Assembly: GCA_018398815.1 (NCBI GenBank)
Contig: CM031610.1
Location: 33,401,615 to 33,465,614, forward strand
DNA: 64,000 bases
Source of the DNA: Conus ventricosus
Taxonomy: Eukaryota; Mollusca; Gastropoda; Neogastropoda; Conidae
Direction: 5' to 3'
The notes under the pieces were generated by a model. It worked only from the letters and a program-made list of their open reading frames with translations. It was not told where the DNA came from and searched no databases. Positions within the stretch are counted from its first letter, which is position 1. Each line of letters starts with the position of its first letter. Position numbers and translations under genes: made by a program. Positions 36,954 through 46,248 of this stretch are shown here, one piece after another.

Positions 36954-37404
36954 GCGCGCACGTGCGTGATGGTGGATGTGTACATCAAACTTCACATATC
37001 GAAAATCGGATTTCCAAATAATGTTTTCACCAGATTCTTGTTTACGGAAATAAAGCAAGCTTTATGTTTACAGTTTTAAGACAAAAACCTGTAATTCAAA
37101 CAAAACGGAAATATTCTCTGACAATTTAAGAAAAAATCTTTTCGACATTTTGCGAAGTATGTTTTTTTTTTCTTTTCAGAAGTCTGCAAGTGAAACATGC
37201 TTTTTATTTTCTAAATCAATTATCTGGAAGGTCTTTCTTGACTGACAAAAAAATTCTCAGACGAATGATATGTGCCGGAACCTGTGAGAGAAAAAAAAAC
37301 AGAAGGCGGTTAAAAAAATGAATACATGGGGATGGGGGGGGGGGGAGCCCCAATTGTTTGGCATTGTTTGGCATTGTGTGCTTTTTTACCCCCTTCCTTT
37401 AGAG

Positions 37405-37465
<61 letters not shown>

Positions 37466-37572
37466 TTCACAGAGAAAGAGAGAGAGAGAGATTTTATCTT
37501 GCTTTCATGCATGCGTAAACGCTGACAGCTTGATGCATTTTCTATGTAGCGCACGCAGATGCACACATTGCA

Positions 37573-37613
<41 letters not shown>

Positions 37614-39078
37614 TGCCAAACTCTTTAGGGAAAACAGATGAAAAACGGCGTTTGGCCTGTCACCTGCATTCATCTCGTGTGTCGGAATGATATTAGCGAG
37701 ACGACAGAACCGACTCTTGCGTAATGTCAGTGGCGGACTCTGTGGCCGAATGGTTAAAGGGTTTGGCTAGGGAGCTGACGGTCGTGTGTTCCAACCATTC
37801 TTGCCGTCGGATTTCCTCGTTTGAAAACTCTCTCTGCCCACTCAGCAATAAACGGATAAGCTACCTGATAGCGTTCAGAGAAAGTTAAGACAGCGGAAGA
37901 AGAGGGAAGGGCCCCGTCGTCCATAACACCGTGCTCTAGATACGGTAAATCTCTTTACTAACACCCTGCCGCCGGGCGCCCATTAAGATATGGGGACTTT
38001 TCATGGTAACAGAGTATGTCAGCTCGATTAGAAACTATCATTCACAACCAAAATCAAAACAAGTGGAAGAGAAGGATGGGTGCAGACAGTAGTGTTGATC
38101 CAATCCGTCAGCTCCAGAGGTATCGGCAAACAATCCTCTTTAGACTGATAACTGGCCACTGCCGACTGCTGAACCACCTCAGCCGAATCAAGATTGCCCA
38201 CACAGACAAATGTCCGTGTGGCACTGGATCTTAGACCCCAGAACACATCGTCCAACACTGTCCAGCCCATGATGTTCTACGGCTTGAAGCCTGGCCAGAG
38301 GGTGCAGAGCTGCAGATGCAGCTTTGGGGCAGCCGTCAAGACCTCGAGAAAACTGTGGGATTCTTCGTGGTGACAGGATTGAAGATCTGATGCAACCAAC
38401 AAAATCAACCGCAGAAGAAGAAGTCCTTGGGCTACATTCTATCTTCCCACCAGGTTTTATTTGAAATCGGTTCCGTCGTTTCAGTGTGATCTTACTGAAC
38501 GGATCTCGGATCCGGCTGTTGATCCGGATCCGCTCTATGATCGGCCCCAAAATGGAATGGTTTCGTCCTTGGGTCACTCACATGCCAGCTTTTTACATAG
38601 TTTCGTTAAGTTCGGTAGTGTTTGCCTAATCCAACTTTCCACATAGTTTCGTTAAGTTCGGTAGTGTTTGCCTAATCTTGTTTACGGCAGACGAAGAAAG
38701 AAAGCAACGGATGCCGATGGAAGATGTAATGAGGAAAAGAAAATACATACCACAAGCTTGTGAGAGATCACACAAGACCAAAAAAGATCCAATCAAGGGC
38801 CAAATGTTTGCTTTCAGATGACGGACTACCTGGAAGGGGAGTTTCTACAGGAGCAAGACAGAAGCATCAAGGAGTTGAGCGACCACGTCGCCGCCTATAA
38901 ACGAGCAGGACCCGGTCTAGGAGAGTACCAGTTTGACAAGATGACGCTGGAGAAGAAGGAGGAGAAGAAGAAGCACCCCTCTGCAGGGACCTCCCACACT
39001 GCCCATGCACGCCCTTCCACATCTTCAGCTCCAAAGTCATCGGCTGCATCGATGCAGGACAACAACGTTAAGTTGTGA
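28207..39078 (+). CDS. FTH1: Ferritin, heavy-chain-like (ferroxidase-competent) subunit gene, spliced
   Basis: Ferritin subunits form a 24-mer shell that oxidises Fe(II) and stores it as a ferric mineral. Four exons (28207-28319, 33188-33334, 34536-34661, 38818-39078) join at phase-0 boundaries. In human H-chain numbering the ferroxidase ligands are all present: Glu27 and Tyr34 ([13 protein letters not shown]), Glu62 and His65 ([10 protein letters not shown]), Glu107 (ALEKNVNQ) and Gln141 ([12 protein letters not shown]). The three-fold channel acids Asp131 and Glu134 are kept (TDYLEGEF). The first exon lacks a certain start codon; a candidate upstream exon is listed separately. After the normal end ([13 protein letters not shown]) the frame continues about 41 residues as a Lys/Ser/Ala/His-rich tail. 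Introns carry LINEs, SINEs and satellites. The gene is convergent with the methyltransferase gene. I see no frameshift. Confidence 0.92.
28320..28690 (+). other. Ferritin intron start; G-rich run, no gene seen
   Basis: First part of the 4.9-kb intron. It contains a run of about 18 G at 28,464-28,481. Otherwise unremarkable. Confidence 0.5.
28700..31773 (+). mobile_element. LINE with restriction-like endonuclease (R2/NeSL/Hero-type group), frameshifted
   Basis: The single ORF is broken by two one-base shifts, near 29,768 and 30,812. It has a Lys-rich N-terminal linker, then the pre-RT segment [16 protein letters not shown] and motif [14 protein letters not shown]. Next come a G-rich [15 protein letters not shown], motif [15 protein letters not shown], motif B-like [13 protein letters not shown], and motif C as FMDDTTVIS with both aspartates. 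The C-terminus has a knuckle [17 protein letters not shown]. It is followed by a PD-(D/E)XK-like pair, [10 protein letters not shown] and [17 protein letters not shown], typical of restriction-like endonucleases in early-branching LINEs. The 5' end is truncated after an AT run at about 28,697. The second shift lies in a G5 run, so either shift could be a consensus error. It is inserted in the same orientation in a ferritin intron. Confidence 0.88.
31790..32052 (+). mobile_element. tRNA-derived SINE (family 3)
   Basis: TGGCTCAGTGGTTAAAGC (A-box, from 31,801) and GGGTTCGAATCCC (B-box, 31,860-31,872) are textbook pol III promoter boxes. The flanks do not pair as an acceptor stem, so it is not a tRNA gene. 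The body ends at an AT microsatellite. It follows the LINE stop codon by only about 20 bp, so it inserted at or next to the LINE 3' end. Confidence 0.85.
32054..32172. repeat. (AT)n microsatellites
   Basis: Two AT tracts (about 32,054-32,106 and 32,140-32,172) are separated by about 33 bp. Confidence 0.95.
32339..32399. repeat. (CT)n microsatellite
   Basis: CT run with one CC interruption near 32,354. Confidence 0.95.
32675..32741 (+). mobile_element. Short LINE-tail fragment ending in GAAGAAGAAG
   Basis: ATTGAAGATCTTACACAACC and CGACCACAGAAGAAGAAG match the 3' end of the LINE fragment at about 38,375-38,430 (ATTGAAGATCTGATGCAACC). Only the tail is present, so it is a strongly 5'-truncated insertion or a derived short element. 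Confidence 0.6.
32742..33180 (+). other. Ferritin intron, no further feature seen
   Basis: Includes a short G-rich run near 32,805. No coding or repeat signal beyond that. Confidence 0.4.
33188..33334 (+). CDS. FTH1: Ferritin exon: helix A end to helix B
   Basis: The acceptor is TTCTTCTTCCAG|GCC and the chosen donor is GTGAAG|GTTGGA. It encodes [18 protein letters not shown] through [12 protein letters not shown] to [10 protein letters not shown]. The donor 6 bases earlier (GAT|GTGAAG) is closer to consensus but would delete VK. The family pattern QD(I/V)K-KPD favours the later one. Confidence 0.92.
33370..33910 (+). repeat. Degenerate T/C-rich ~30-bp repeat in ferritin intron
   Basis: After a CT tract (33,378-33,404), units such as GAATGTATGTTTCTTTTTCC and GTTTTCTTTCTCCTG recur to about 33,870. 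The long open frames over it are low-complexity. Confidence 0.65.
33950..34470 (+). repeat. ~600-bp interspersed repeat family, copy 3 (ferritin intron)
   Basis: TGCCACTTCAGTGGCAGTG, ACTGCTGCCGAGTCACTTCG, CATGGACTCGCCGATACCGG and GAGAGCAGGGCATGAAGGG follow in family order. This copy proves the family is dispersed and not limited to the 7-kb tandem duplication. Confidence 0.8.
34536..34661 (+). CDS. FTH1: Ferritin exon: helix C
   Basis: The acceptor is TTGTGTCCACAG|AAA and the donor is CCTCAG|GTAATC. It encodes [20 protein letters not shown], then [20 protein letters not shown]. Glu107 of the ferroxidase centre lies in LEKNVNQ. Confidence 0.93.
34900..36200 (+). repeat. Degenerate ~60-bp tandem repeat in ferritin intron 3
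   Basis: The units share a phrase like GGATATTCAGGTAAACAG, then GTTGGAATGTTCATGC and CAGAGAAAC. Units on the left (34,970-35,240) are clear. To the right they decay to isolated GTTCAGGTGAGCAG and CAGAAACAGAAAGGTGTGA words. There is no coding signal. Confidence 0.7.
36549..36958. repeat. GA, CA and GT microsatellite cluster
   Basis: Successive GA (36,549-36,565), GCGC/CA (36,650-36,715), GT (36,787-36,806) and CA (36,870-36,948) tracts generate several spurious open frames on both strands. Confidence 0.9.
37322..37612. repeat. G run, CA tract, GA tract and GT tract
   Basis: G10 at about 37,336, CA at 37,407-37,459, GA at 37,470-37,491 and GT at 37,575-37,611. Confidence 0.9.
37733..37990 (+). 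mobile_element. tRNA-derived SINE (family 4)
   Basis: The A-box-like TGGCCGAATGGTTAAAGGG starts at 37,743. A damaged B-box GTGTTCCAACC lies about 45 bp downstream. A body with GAAAGTTAAGACAGCGG follows. It lies in ferritin intron 3. Confidence 0.7.
38016..38430 (+). mobile_element. LINE ORF2 C-terminal fragment
   Basis: The fragment reads [20 protein letters not shown], then [15 protein letters not shown], an internal stop, and [20 protein letters not shown]. It continues to [13 protein letters not shown] and a stop at 38,388-38,390. CPCG...EH...HC is the terminal knuckle of a widespread invertebrate LINE. One nonsense codon breaks it. The tail ends GAAGAAGAAG. Confidence 0.8.
38595..38677. 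repeat. Perfect 37-bp direct repeat, 46-bp period
   Basis: ACATAGTTTCGTTAAGTTCG and the next 17 bases occur at 38,595 and again at 38,641, just upstream of the last ferritin exon. Confidence 0.9.
38818..39078 (+). CDS. FTH1: Ferritin last exon: helices D-E and extended C-tail
   Basis: The acceptor is TTGCTTTCAG|ATG and the exon ends at TGA. The first ~45 residues are normal ferritin ([20 protein letters not shown] to [13 protein letters not shown]) with Gln141 and the channel acids. The last ~41 residues are an extra tail. It starts [12 protein letters not shown], is rich in Ser, Ala, Thr and His, and ends QDNNVKL. In the 24-mer the C-terminus of helix E lies at the four-fold axis, so the tail should project into or out of the shell there. 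Confidence 0.93.
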   Translation: MTDYLEGEFLQEQDRSIKELSDHVAAYKRAGPGLGEYQFDKMTLEKKEEKKKHPSAGTSHTAHARPSTSSAPKSSAASMQDNNVKL

Positions 39079-39529
39079 GATCTTACATCAAGGAAAACAA
39101 TGTCTGAAGCCTGAGTCAAGACAATTATTTGTTGCATATTGTAACACAAACAAAACACGCTCACTAGTCATGTAAGTTCACTTCAGTATTCTGGAGGGGA
39201 AAAAAATTAAGAAGAAAAAAAATATATATCCACACACAAAATATGTAAGCGAAGACTTTGCAAGAGATTGATGTTATGAGCTGTAGACTGATTGACGGAA
39301 ACTGGTGACCAGACTGAAGCATGTACTCTTTTAAAACTTTTTTTTAATGCTCTCGAACTAAGCTTTCTTACGTCTTTCCGGCATTGCGGAATGGTGCACT
39401 GCTGTCTCCCATTTCGTCGATTTGTGCAAGTGTGCTTTCATTTTCCTGAACTTTGTCAAGATTTTAAGGCTTTTATGTTCGACCCATTAAGCCTTCCGAG
39501 GCCACCACCAGAGAGGCGATGGAAAGGTA

Positions 39530-39564
<35 letters not shown>

Positions 39565-40200
39565 CCACATGCGCAGTTGCCCGCTGACATCGAACACGCC
39601 CAGAAGAGTTTTTGCTAGCCGGACAGCAGAGAGACGAGTCTTCAACTAAAAACCACCTTGAGCTCTATCCCAATGGGGTGACCTTAGCGACGTTCCCATT
39701 TTTTAAAGCCACCTTGAGCCCTGTCAAAATGGGATGACATTTTAGCAATGTTCCCTTTTCTCCGACTAAATAAGTCTGTCTGGGTTATTTAGCAAACTCG
39801 AATTGAGCCCTTGAGTTCCTGAACCAGAAACAAATCTAATTCAGGTATAGATCAAGAGCTTCAAAATGTAGAGCACATATATTTCTCCGAGTTCCAAACC
39901 ACGTTTCTAGCTCGAGCTTTTTGCCATCTACTGCGGGCAGATCAGAGGTAACTCTTTGTGTCTCCATGCCCGAATTTTATGATTGAATTTTGAGAGATTT
40001 ATTAATAAAAATTATATTGGAATGTGCGTTCTTACAGATTCTTCTACAATGTGACACGGGCAGAAGTGCCATTTTAAAAACCGTCGTATACTCGTCATAT
40101 TAACGGACCATGTAAATGGACCTTGGGTGCTGTCAATTTGTTTGGGGCACATTATTACGAAGTACTGTAATACTTTGCATTAGCTGTTTCTTTTTTTTTA
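39079..40200 (+). other. Probable ferritin 3' UTR / downstream region
   Basis: No ORF of interest. It contains a poly-G run of about 29 (39,533-39,563). A ~60-bp imperfect pair, ACCACCTTGAGCTCTATCCC and GCCACCTTGAGCCCTGTC, lies at 39,650-39,760. The first good AATAAA is at about 40,004. Confidence 0.5.
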
Positions 40201-40204
40201 ACAG

Positions 40205-40395
40205 ATTTTTTTTCAATAAAGCCATATAATTTAGCCGCAACACAAGTGTGTTTTTGGTTTTTTGTTGTTGTTTTTTTTGACAACTTTTTTCAATAAAGCC
40301 ATATAAAATGGCCGCAACACGTGTGTGCTTTTTTCTCCATTTTTGACGATTTTTTTTTCAATAAAGCCATATAATTTAGCCGCAATAGAAGTGTT
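40205..40395 (+). terminator. Three tandem copies of an AATAAA-bearing ~70-bp unit
   Basis: The phrase CAATAAAGCCATATAA occurs three times. AATAAA sits at 40,215-40,220, 40,292-40,297 and 40,360-40,365, each time followed by GCCGCAAYA and a GT/T-rich stretch. This arrangement looks like a duplicated polyadenylation signal with downstream element. It lies about 1.1 kb after the ferritin stop on the same strand. Confidence 0.55.
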
Positions 40396-40875
40396 TTTTT
40401 CTCGGTCTGTCAACTTCAGCTTGACGCCGTCACATCGATCCTTGTTTGTGGTCAGTGATAAGATGTCCCTGACTTCTGTCCAACCCTCTTATTCTAACGG
40501 TAAGTACCCTGGACTCACTATCTGACAGTAAGTGAGCGAGCGCGTGTGTGTGTGTGCGTGCGTGTGTGTGTGCGTGTGTAGGTTGATATCAATAGATCTA
40601 TAGTGTGTGTGTAGGTTGATATAAACATACTTATAGTCTGTGTGTGTGTTCGCACAAACCGCATTGAATCATAAATCTATGGACATGGAATCGGCCTATG
40701 TTGATCTCACACCTCCAAGAAGAGCAACTTCTCCATTCACAAGAACTATGAAACATAACGGTGGAAGCGACAGCAGTCCATTCCCACCCAGTACAATCAC
40801 CCTGTCTCAGCCCAGCTGAAAAGGTCTGGGCAGCTCATGTTGTGCAACGAGAAGCCCATTTCGTATCTTCAAGAA

Positions 40876-41335
40876 AGTTTTTGTTTTACCTTCTACGACG
40901 TGTATGGCTTGTTCCGAGTTAGTAGAAGCGTCTAGCTCCGTATTAAAGCATCAGGACTTCGAACAAGATACGGGAAAACAAGTTTTTTTGTTTTACCTTC
41001 TCCTACGACATGTATGTCATGTCTTGTTCCGAGTCATTAGAAGCATCTAGCTCCGTATTAAAGCATCAGGACTTGAAACAAAATACGGGACAACAAGTTT
41101 TTGTTTTACCTTCTCCTACGACAAGCATGTCTTGTCTTGTTCCGAGTCGGTAGAAGCATCTAGCTCCGTACTAAAGCATCAGGACTTCGAAGAAGATACG
41201 GGAAAACAAGTTTTTGTTTACCTTCTCCTGCGCTACGACATGTATGTCTCGTCTTGTTCCGAGTCAGTAGAAGCATCTAGCCCCGTATTAAGGCATCAGG
41301 ACTTCGAACAAGACACGGGAAAACAAGTCTGGGTT
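40876..41335. repeat. ~110-bp minisatellite, 4 copies
   Basis: TTTTGTTTTACCTTCT starts units at about 40,876, 40,981, 41,096 and 41,208. Each contains CATCTAGCTCCGTA, AAGCATCAGGACTTC and ATACGGGA. Confidence 0.85.
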
Positions 41336-41661
41336 TTTTTTCCAGTCAGTAAATTTTAGTAATGTTGTTCAGGAACTCGAACAATCATTTTGGGACGAGC
41401 CTGTGACACTGAAAATGAAATGCGGAATGCATAGTGCCATAATATCACAGTGGTTGCGATGTCTTACAGTGAAACACAATACTTTCTTGGAAGGCATGGT
41501 AAACAAAATAAAACACACAAACAACTACCAATGGTACTTGCACACTGTACGCAAGTCTTTATGCTCGGTGTTCTTGTGAGTTTGGCCATGCGCCAGGAAC
41601 AACAACAAAAACACCACACAAAAAAAGATAAACGTCTGGCTTAGAATATTAAGGTGGGTTG

Positions 41662-41665
<4 letters not shown>

Positions 41666-41713
<48 letters not shown>

Positions 41714-41844
41714 TAACGAAGAATCAAAAAGATGAAATCTTTATTTAACGTAATTATCCCGAGTACCAATGCTTGAAACTTCATAATTTTTACATTCGCA
41801 CCTCCCTTCTGAGGGGCTAAGGTCTTTATGAATTACTTTCCCCT

Positions 41845-41895
<51 letters not shown>
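41666..41895. repeat. Two (CT)n microsatellites
   Basis: CT tracts at 41,666-41,708 and 41,843-41,894. Confidence 0.95.
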
Positions 41896-41900
<5 letters not shown>

Positions 41901-42094
41901 GCACACGCACACACAATCCGTCCATGTATCATATCGTTTTCCACAATATTTGATCTCTTGTTCAGACTTCTTCTCACTCCGTATCTCTATTACCTCCACC
42001 AACGCACCCCCTTCCCTACCTTTCCAATGTTACCAGTATGTATATAATCGTTATCAATCTTGGTCAACAAGGTTTTTTGCTTTTAACATGTCTT

Positions 42095-42915
42095 GCACTT
42101 TTTGTACTCCCAGTTCTTATAGAACAGGAGTACTTTACAATGGGAACGAAGAAATGCTGTCTGTGTCCGTCCGTGGTCAAAATGTGTTCCACTCGCTCCA
42201 GACAAAACTTCTGGGCCTATCTTTCTGAAAATTTGTAGGTATGTTCATTATGGGTCACGGATGACGCCCGATGTTTTATCGTACCGTTATAGCCGTTACT
42301 AGCGGCTATAACGGCGCTTAACGGTTCTTGTTCTTTATAGAATATCTCAGAAAGTACTTGGTCGATCTTTCTGAATATTTGTAGGTATTTTCATTATGGG
42401 TCACGGATGATGGCCGATGTTTTATTTTACCGTTATAGCTGTTACTAACGGCAATAACGGCCCAAAACGGGTTTTCTTTATGGAATATCTCGCGCGAATT
42501 CAAGATAAACTGGGAGTACGTTTATATGCCTTGCATCATCATCTTCTCCTCATTAACTGTACACAAAGTAACCTCAAACTTCTCTGACGAATCATAAATT
42601 GTCGGTAGGGCCAAACATTCAAAGTGAGGAATCCCATGTCGTTAGACTGTGCATCACTCTTCTTTTTGTACTCCCAGTTCTTACAGAACAGGGAGTACTT
42701 TACAATGGGAACGAAGAAATGCCGTCTGTGTGTGTGTCTGTGGTCAAAATGTGTTCCACTCACTCCAGATAAAACTTCTGGGCCGATCTTTCTGAAAATT
42801 TGTACTTATGTTCATTATGGGTAACGGCCCCAAATGGTTTTTCTTCTTTGTGGAATATCTCAGAAAGTACTTGTATTCAACATAAACTGGGAGTACGTTT
42901 GTATGCTTTGTATCT
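42095..42915. repeat. Duplicated ~560-bp offset repeat with stem-loop
   Basis: TTTTTGTACTCCCAGTTCTT through GGAACGAAGAAATGC to CTTTCTGAAAATTTGTA occurs at about 42,098 and again at about 42,663. A shorter internal copy of the right half (TTGTAGGTATTTTCATTATG) is at 42,380. A perfect hairpin lies at 42,284-42,314. No coding domain is seen. Confidence 0.75.
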
Positions 42916-43223
42916 TGCTCTTTTAAACCTTCGCCCTACATTGTAGGTGCAAAGTCGCCCACAGTTTCCTTGACAGGATCCCAACTGTGCCACTTTTTAC
43001 GTCACTTTCACCCCCAGTTTGTGGCAAGTCAGTAAGGGATTATTCGGTCACTCGCTGACATCCACCCATTATTTTCATTCGTCCACCTCCCTCTCAAAAA
43101 GAATGAAAAGAAAAAAAAAAAAAGAAAAATGAAAAGAAAGTTTACTGGACTTTCAATCGGAACTAAACCAATAATCAAATCGTCACTGACAGATTGACAA
43201 AATGTTCCATCCTCTCTGGCCCC

Positions 43224-43519
43224 TTACAGAAGCGTCAGAGGCACGGTGGGGTCGTTGCCAGTCATCCTGGCGTAGATCAAGGCAGAGCGCTTGGGCAGGT
43301 TTTCTCCCAGGACAAAACTCTGCTGCACGTTGGGCGCGTATTTCATGGCCGGAGGGCGTCGTCCATACTCCACGGCCACCTCCCGTAAGAAGTGCGCGGA
43401 ACTGCCGCAGCAAAGGCCGATGTACTGCACGCCCAGCGCGCGTGCTTCACGTGCAAAGGACCGGATGTCACTGCGGCTGCACAGCTTGCAGTCCAGTTCC
43501 AACGGGAAGATCCGTTGCC
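43224..43519 (-). CDS. BHMT: BHMT-like last exon (Zn-binding CCG)
   Basis: The acceptor is TTTCACAG|GG. It encodes [38 protein letters not shown] and [16 protein letters not shown], and ends TVPLTLL and a stop at 43,224-43,226. The CC pair matches the last two Zn ligands of the family. It joins the previous exon as [14 protein letters not shown]. Confidence 0.9.
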
Positions 43520-46193
43520 CTGTGAAATACAATGCACAAGGAACTTAAGTGTCTTTCCGAGAGATAATTGCTTGGGTAACTAGGTAGATCACCACACTAC
43601 GTTGTGCTAGGCCTTAACAAGCCAAGTGAGCTATGATGTTACACTGATTGGAATGTTAACAAATTGTTCAAAAGTGTCCTGGTGAAATGTTGAACAGGGC
43701 ACAATTTGGCATAACACCGGATCACATGTCCACTTGCCTTAAGCGTGTTCGCGGAGTCCTTTTGATTATGCGGAAGTGACTTAAAAGGAATGTGCATACT
43801 GACCAAGAGACCACCGGACTGACGGAAACAGATCAGCTCTATAATGCTGGGTTTCTAGATGCCAGATTTTTTTAGGTGCCGATATCTGAACTGGCGTTAG
43901 GATTATACCGCTTCAAGAAGGTTAAAGGGCAAAGAGATGGCAATAAAATGCCAACTGTGCAGCATACATTAACGGGAATTGAAGATCATGCCTTGATTTT
44001 TTGTTTTCCGGAGGAAGGACCAATGGAACTGTTCCGGCTATCAAAGAAAATGAAGGGAGTCTCCCCAATAGTATTTAGACACCAGAAAAGATGAAGGAAT
44101 ATTCTTGCTTCTGTGATTGGTCACTAACAATGAATCTCGAAGAATTTTTGTTCGATAGGGAGAACAGACAACAGGACCTGTTTTTTTTTCCCTTAATAAA
44201 AGCAGCCGGAGAAGTTGTCTCTTGGTGGTTTTTCATCCATGATAACAGAGCTATAGAAGATGTGTTGTCGCCAAGTTGTTTTTCATCCATGATAACAGAG
44301 CTGTAGAAGATGTCTCTGGGTTGTTTTTCATCCATGATAACAGAGCTGTAGAAGATGTCTCTGGGTGGTTTTCATCCATGATAACAGCTGTAGATGTCTC
44401 TGGGCTGTTTTTCATCCATGATAACAGAGCTGTAGAAGATGTCTCTGGGCTGGTTTTTCATCCATGATAACAGAGCTGTAGAAGATGTCTCTGGGTGGTT
44501 TTTCATCCATGATAACAGCTGTAGAAGAATGCTCTGGATTGTTTTTCATCCATGATAACAGAGCTGTAGAAGATGTCTCTGGGCTGGTTTTTCATCCATG
44601 AACAGAGCTGTAGAAGATGTCTCTGGGTGGTTTTTCATCCATGATAGAGCTGTAGAAGAATGCTCTGGATTGTTTTTCATCCATGATAACAGAGCTGTAC
44701 AAGATGTCTCTAGGTTGTTTTTCATCCATGATAAGAGAGCTGTACAAGATGTCTCTGGGCTGTTTTTCATCCATGATAACAGAGCTGTAGAAGATGTCTC
44801 TGGGTGGTTTTCATCCATAATAACAGCTGTAGAAGATGTCTCTGGGTGGTTTTCATCCATGATAACAGAGCTGTAGAAGATGTCTCTGGGTTGTTTTTCA
44901 TCCATGATAACAGCTGTAGAAGATGTCTCTGGGTTGTTTTTCATCCATAACAGCTGTAGAAGATGTCTCTGGGTGGTTTTTCATCCAGGATAACAGAGCT
45001 GTAGAAGATGTCTCTGGGTTGTTTTTCATCCATGATAACAGCTGTAGAAGATGTCTCTGGGTGGTTTTTCATCCATGATAACAGCTGTAGAAGATGTCTC
45101 TGGGTGGTTTTTCATCCATGATAATAGCTGTAGAAGATGTCTCTGGGTTGTTTTTTCATCCTTGATAATAGGAGCTACAGAATGTGTCGGTTTTTTTTTT
45201 CAGCTCCAACAACAGGAGCTGGAAAAGACTTTGCTGCCGACCTGCTGGAGTCAAAATCTTGGAACCTGGGGATGATAGCGGTGGATGAAGTGAACTGTTG
45301 TGAAGAGGGGGCAGCTCAGCTTTTGACGAAAAGCATGTCTGAAAACTTGTTTCAGTTGACGACGATGGAGTTTAAAAATGAAAATGCAAAGTCCGTGCAT
45401 ATGATTGCCAACGTTCCTATAACATCATTTCAGCTTTATTCTGCAGTACTTTGTCATCCCTACACACATACCCGCAAGTCCCACATTTTTTAACAATATT
45501 TTTGAAGTCTGGACTTTTTCATTTTCTTGGGATTTCAGGAATAATTTTGTTATATGGGAAATTGTAGGAAAATTCTGGTGGGTTGGCAGCTATGCGTATG
45601 AGAGCTGAGAAAGTTATTTATGGAAACGGGTCAAGGTCCACGCAGAATATCTGGAGAGATAGGGAACGCGCCTCCTCCCCCGGTCCCCCCTCCCCCCACC
45701 CTCCCTTGTAAAAGACTCCTGCCCCATCTTTTCCCCTCCTTCTCCCGTCGCTTGTCCCCAGTCTTTCTCCGTTGCCTGCGAAAGACCCCGCTGAGAAGCT
45801 GTAAAGAACTCTTAAGACAGCAACATGGTTATGTCTCTCGAGATTCCCCTTGACACCCGTTTGACCTTGGTGATGACATGATTGGTTTTTCAACGTATTT
45901 ACCATAATAATCCTCTAGCAGCCTGCGACACGTCGCGCCACTTACCAGTTCTGGGGTCTGTCACCGCATGGAAAGTCCTCTCCTTGTCTGTGGTCCTGAA
46001 AGGCACGGGCAGAGCTGCTAACGGACCCTGCCATCAAATTTGAAGAGGATGAGTATGATCTGAAGAAGACTGCGGACGAGTAGATGGACAGTTGTGACCA
46101 TGATGATGAGGTGAGTTGTCAAAATGTCATTCACGCTTCAGATTGTAACTGTTTGCGTGGACAGATCTGCGTGTTGTAAACTTGTAGCGCAAT

Positions 46194-46248
<55 letters not shown>

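Noticed and set aside
44546..44944. 132-codon - strand frame with repeated [13 protein letters not shown] pattern
   Set aside because: Translation of the 45-bp minisatellite; units of variable length shift the frame.
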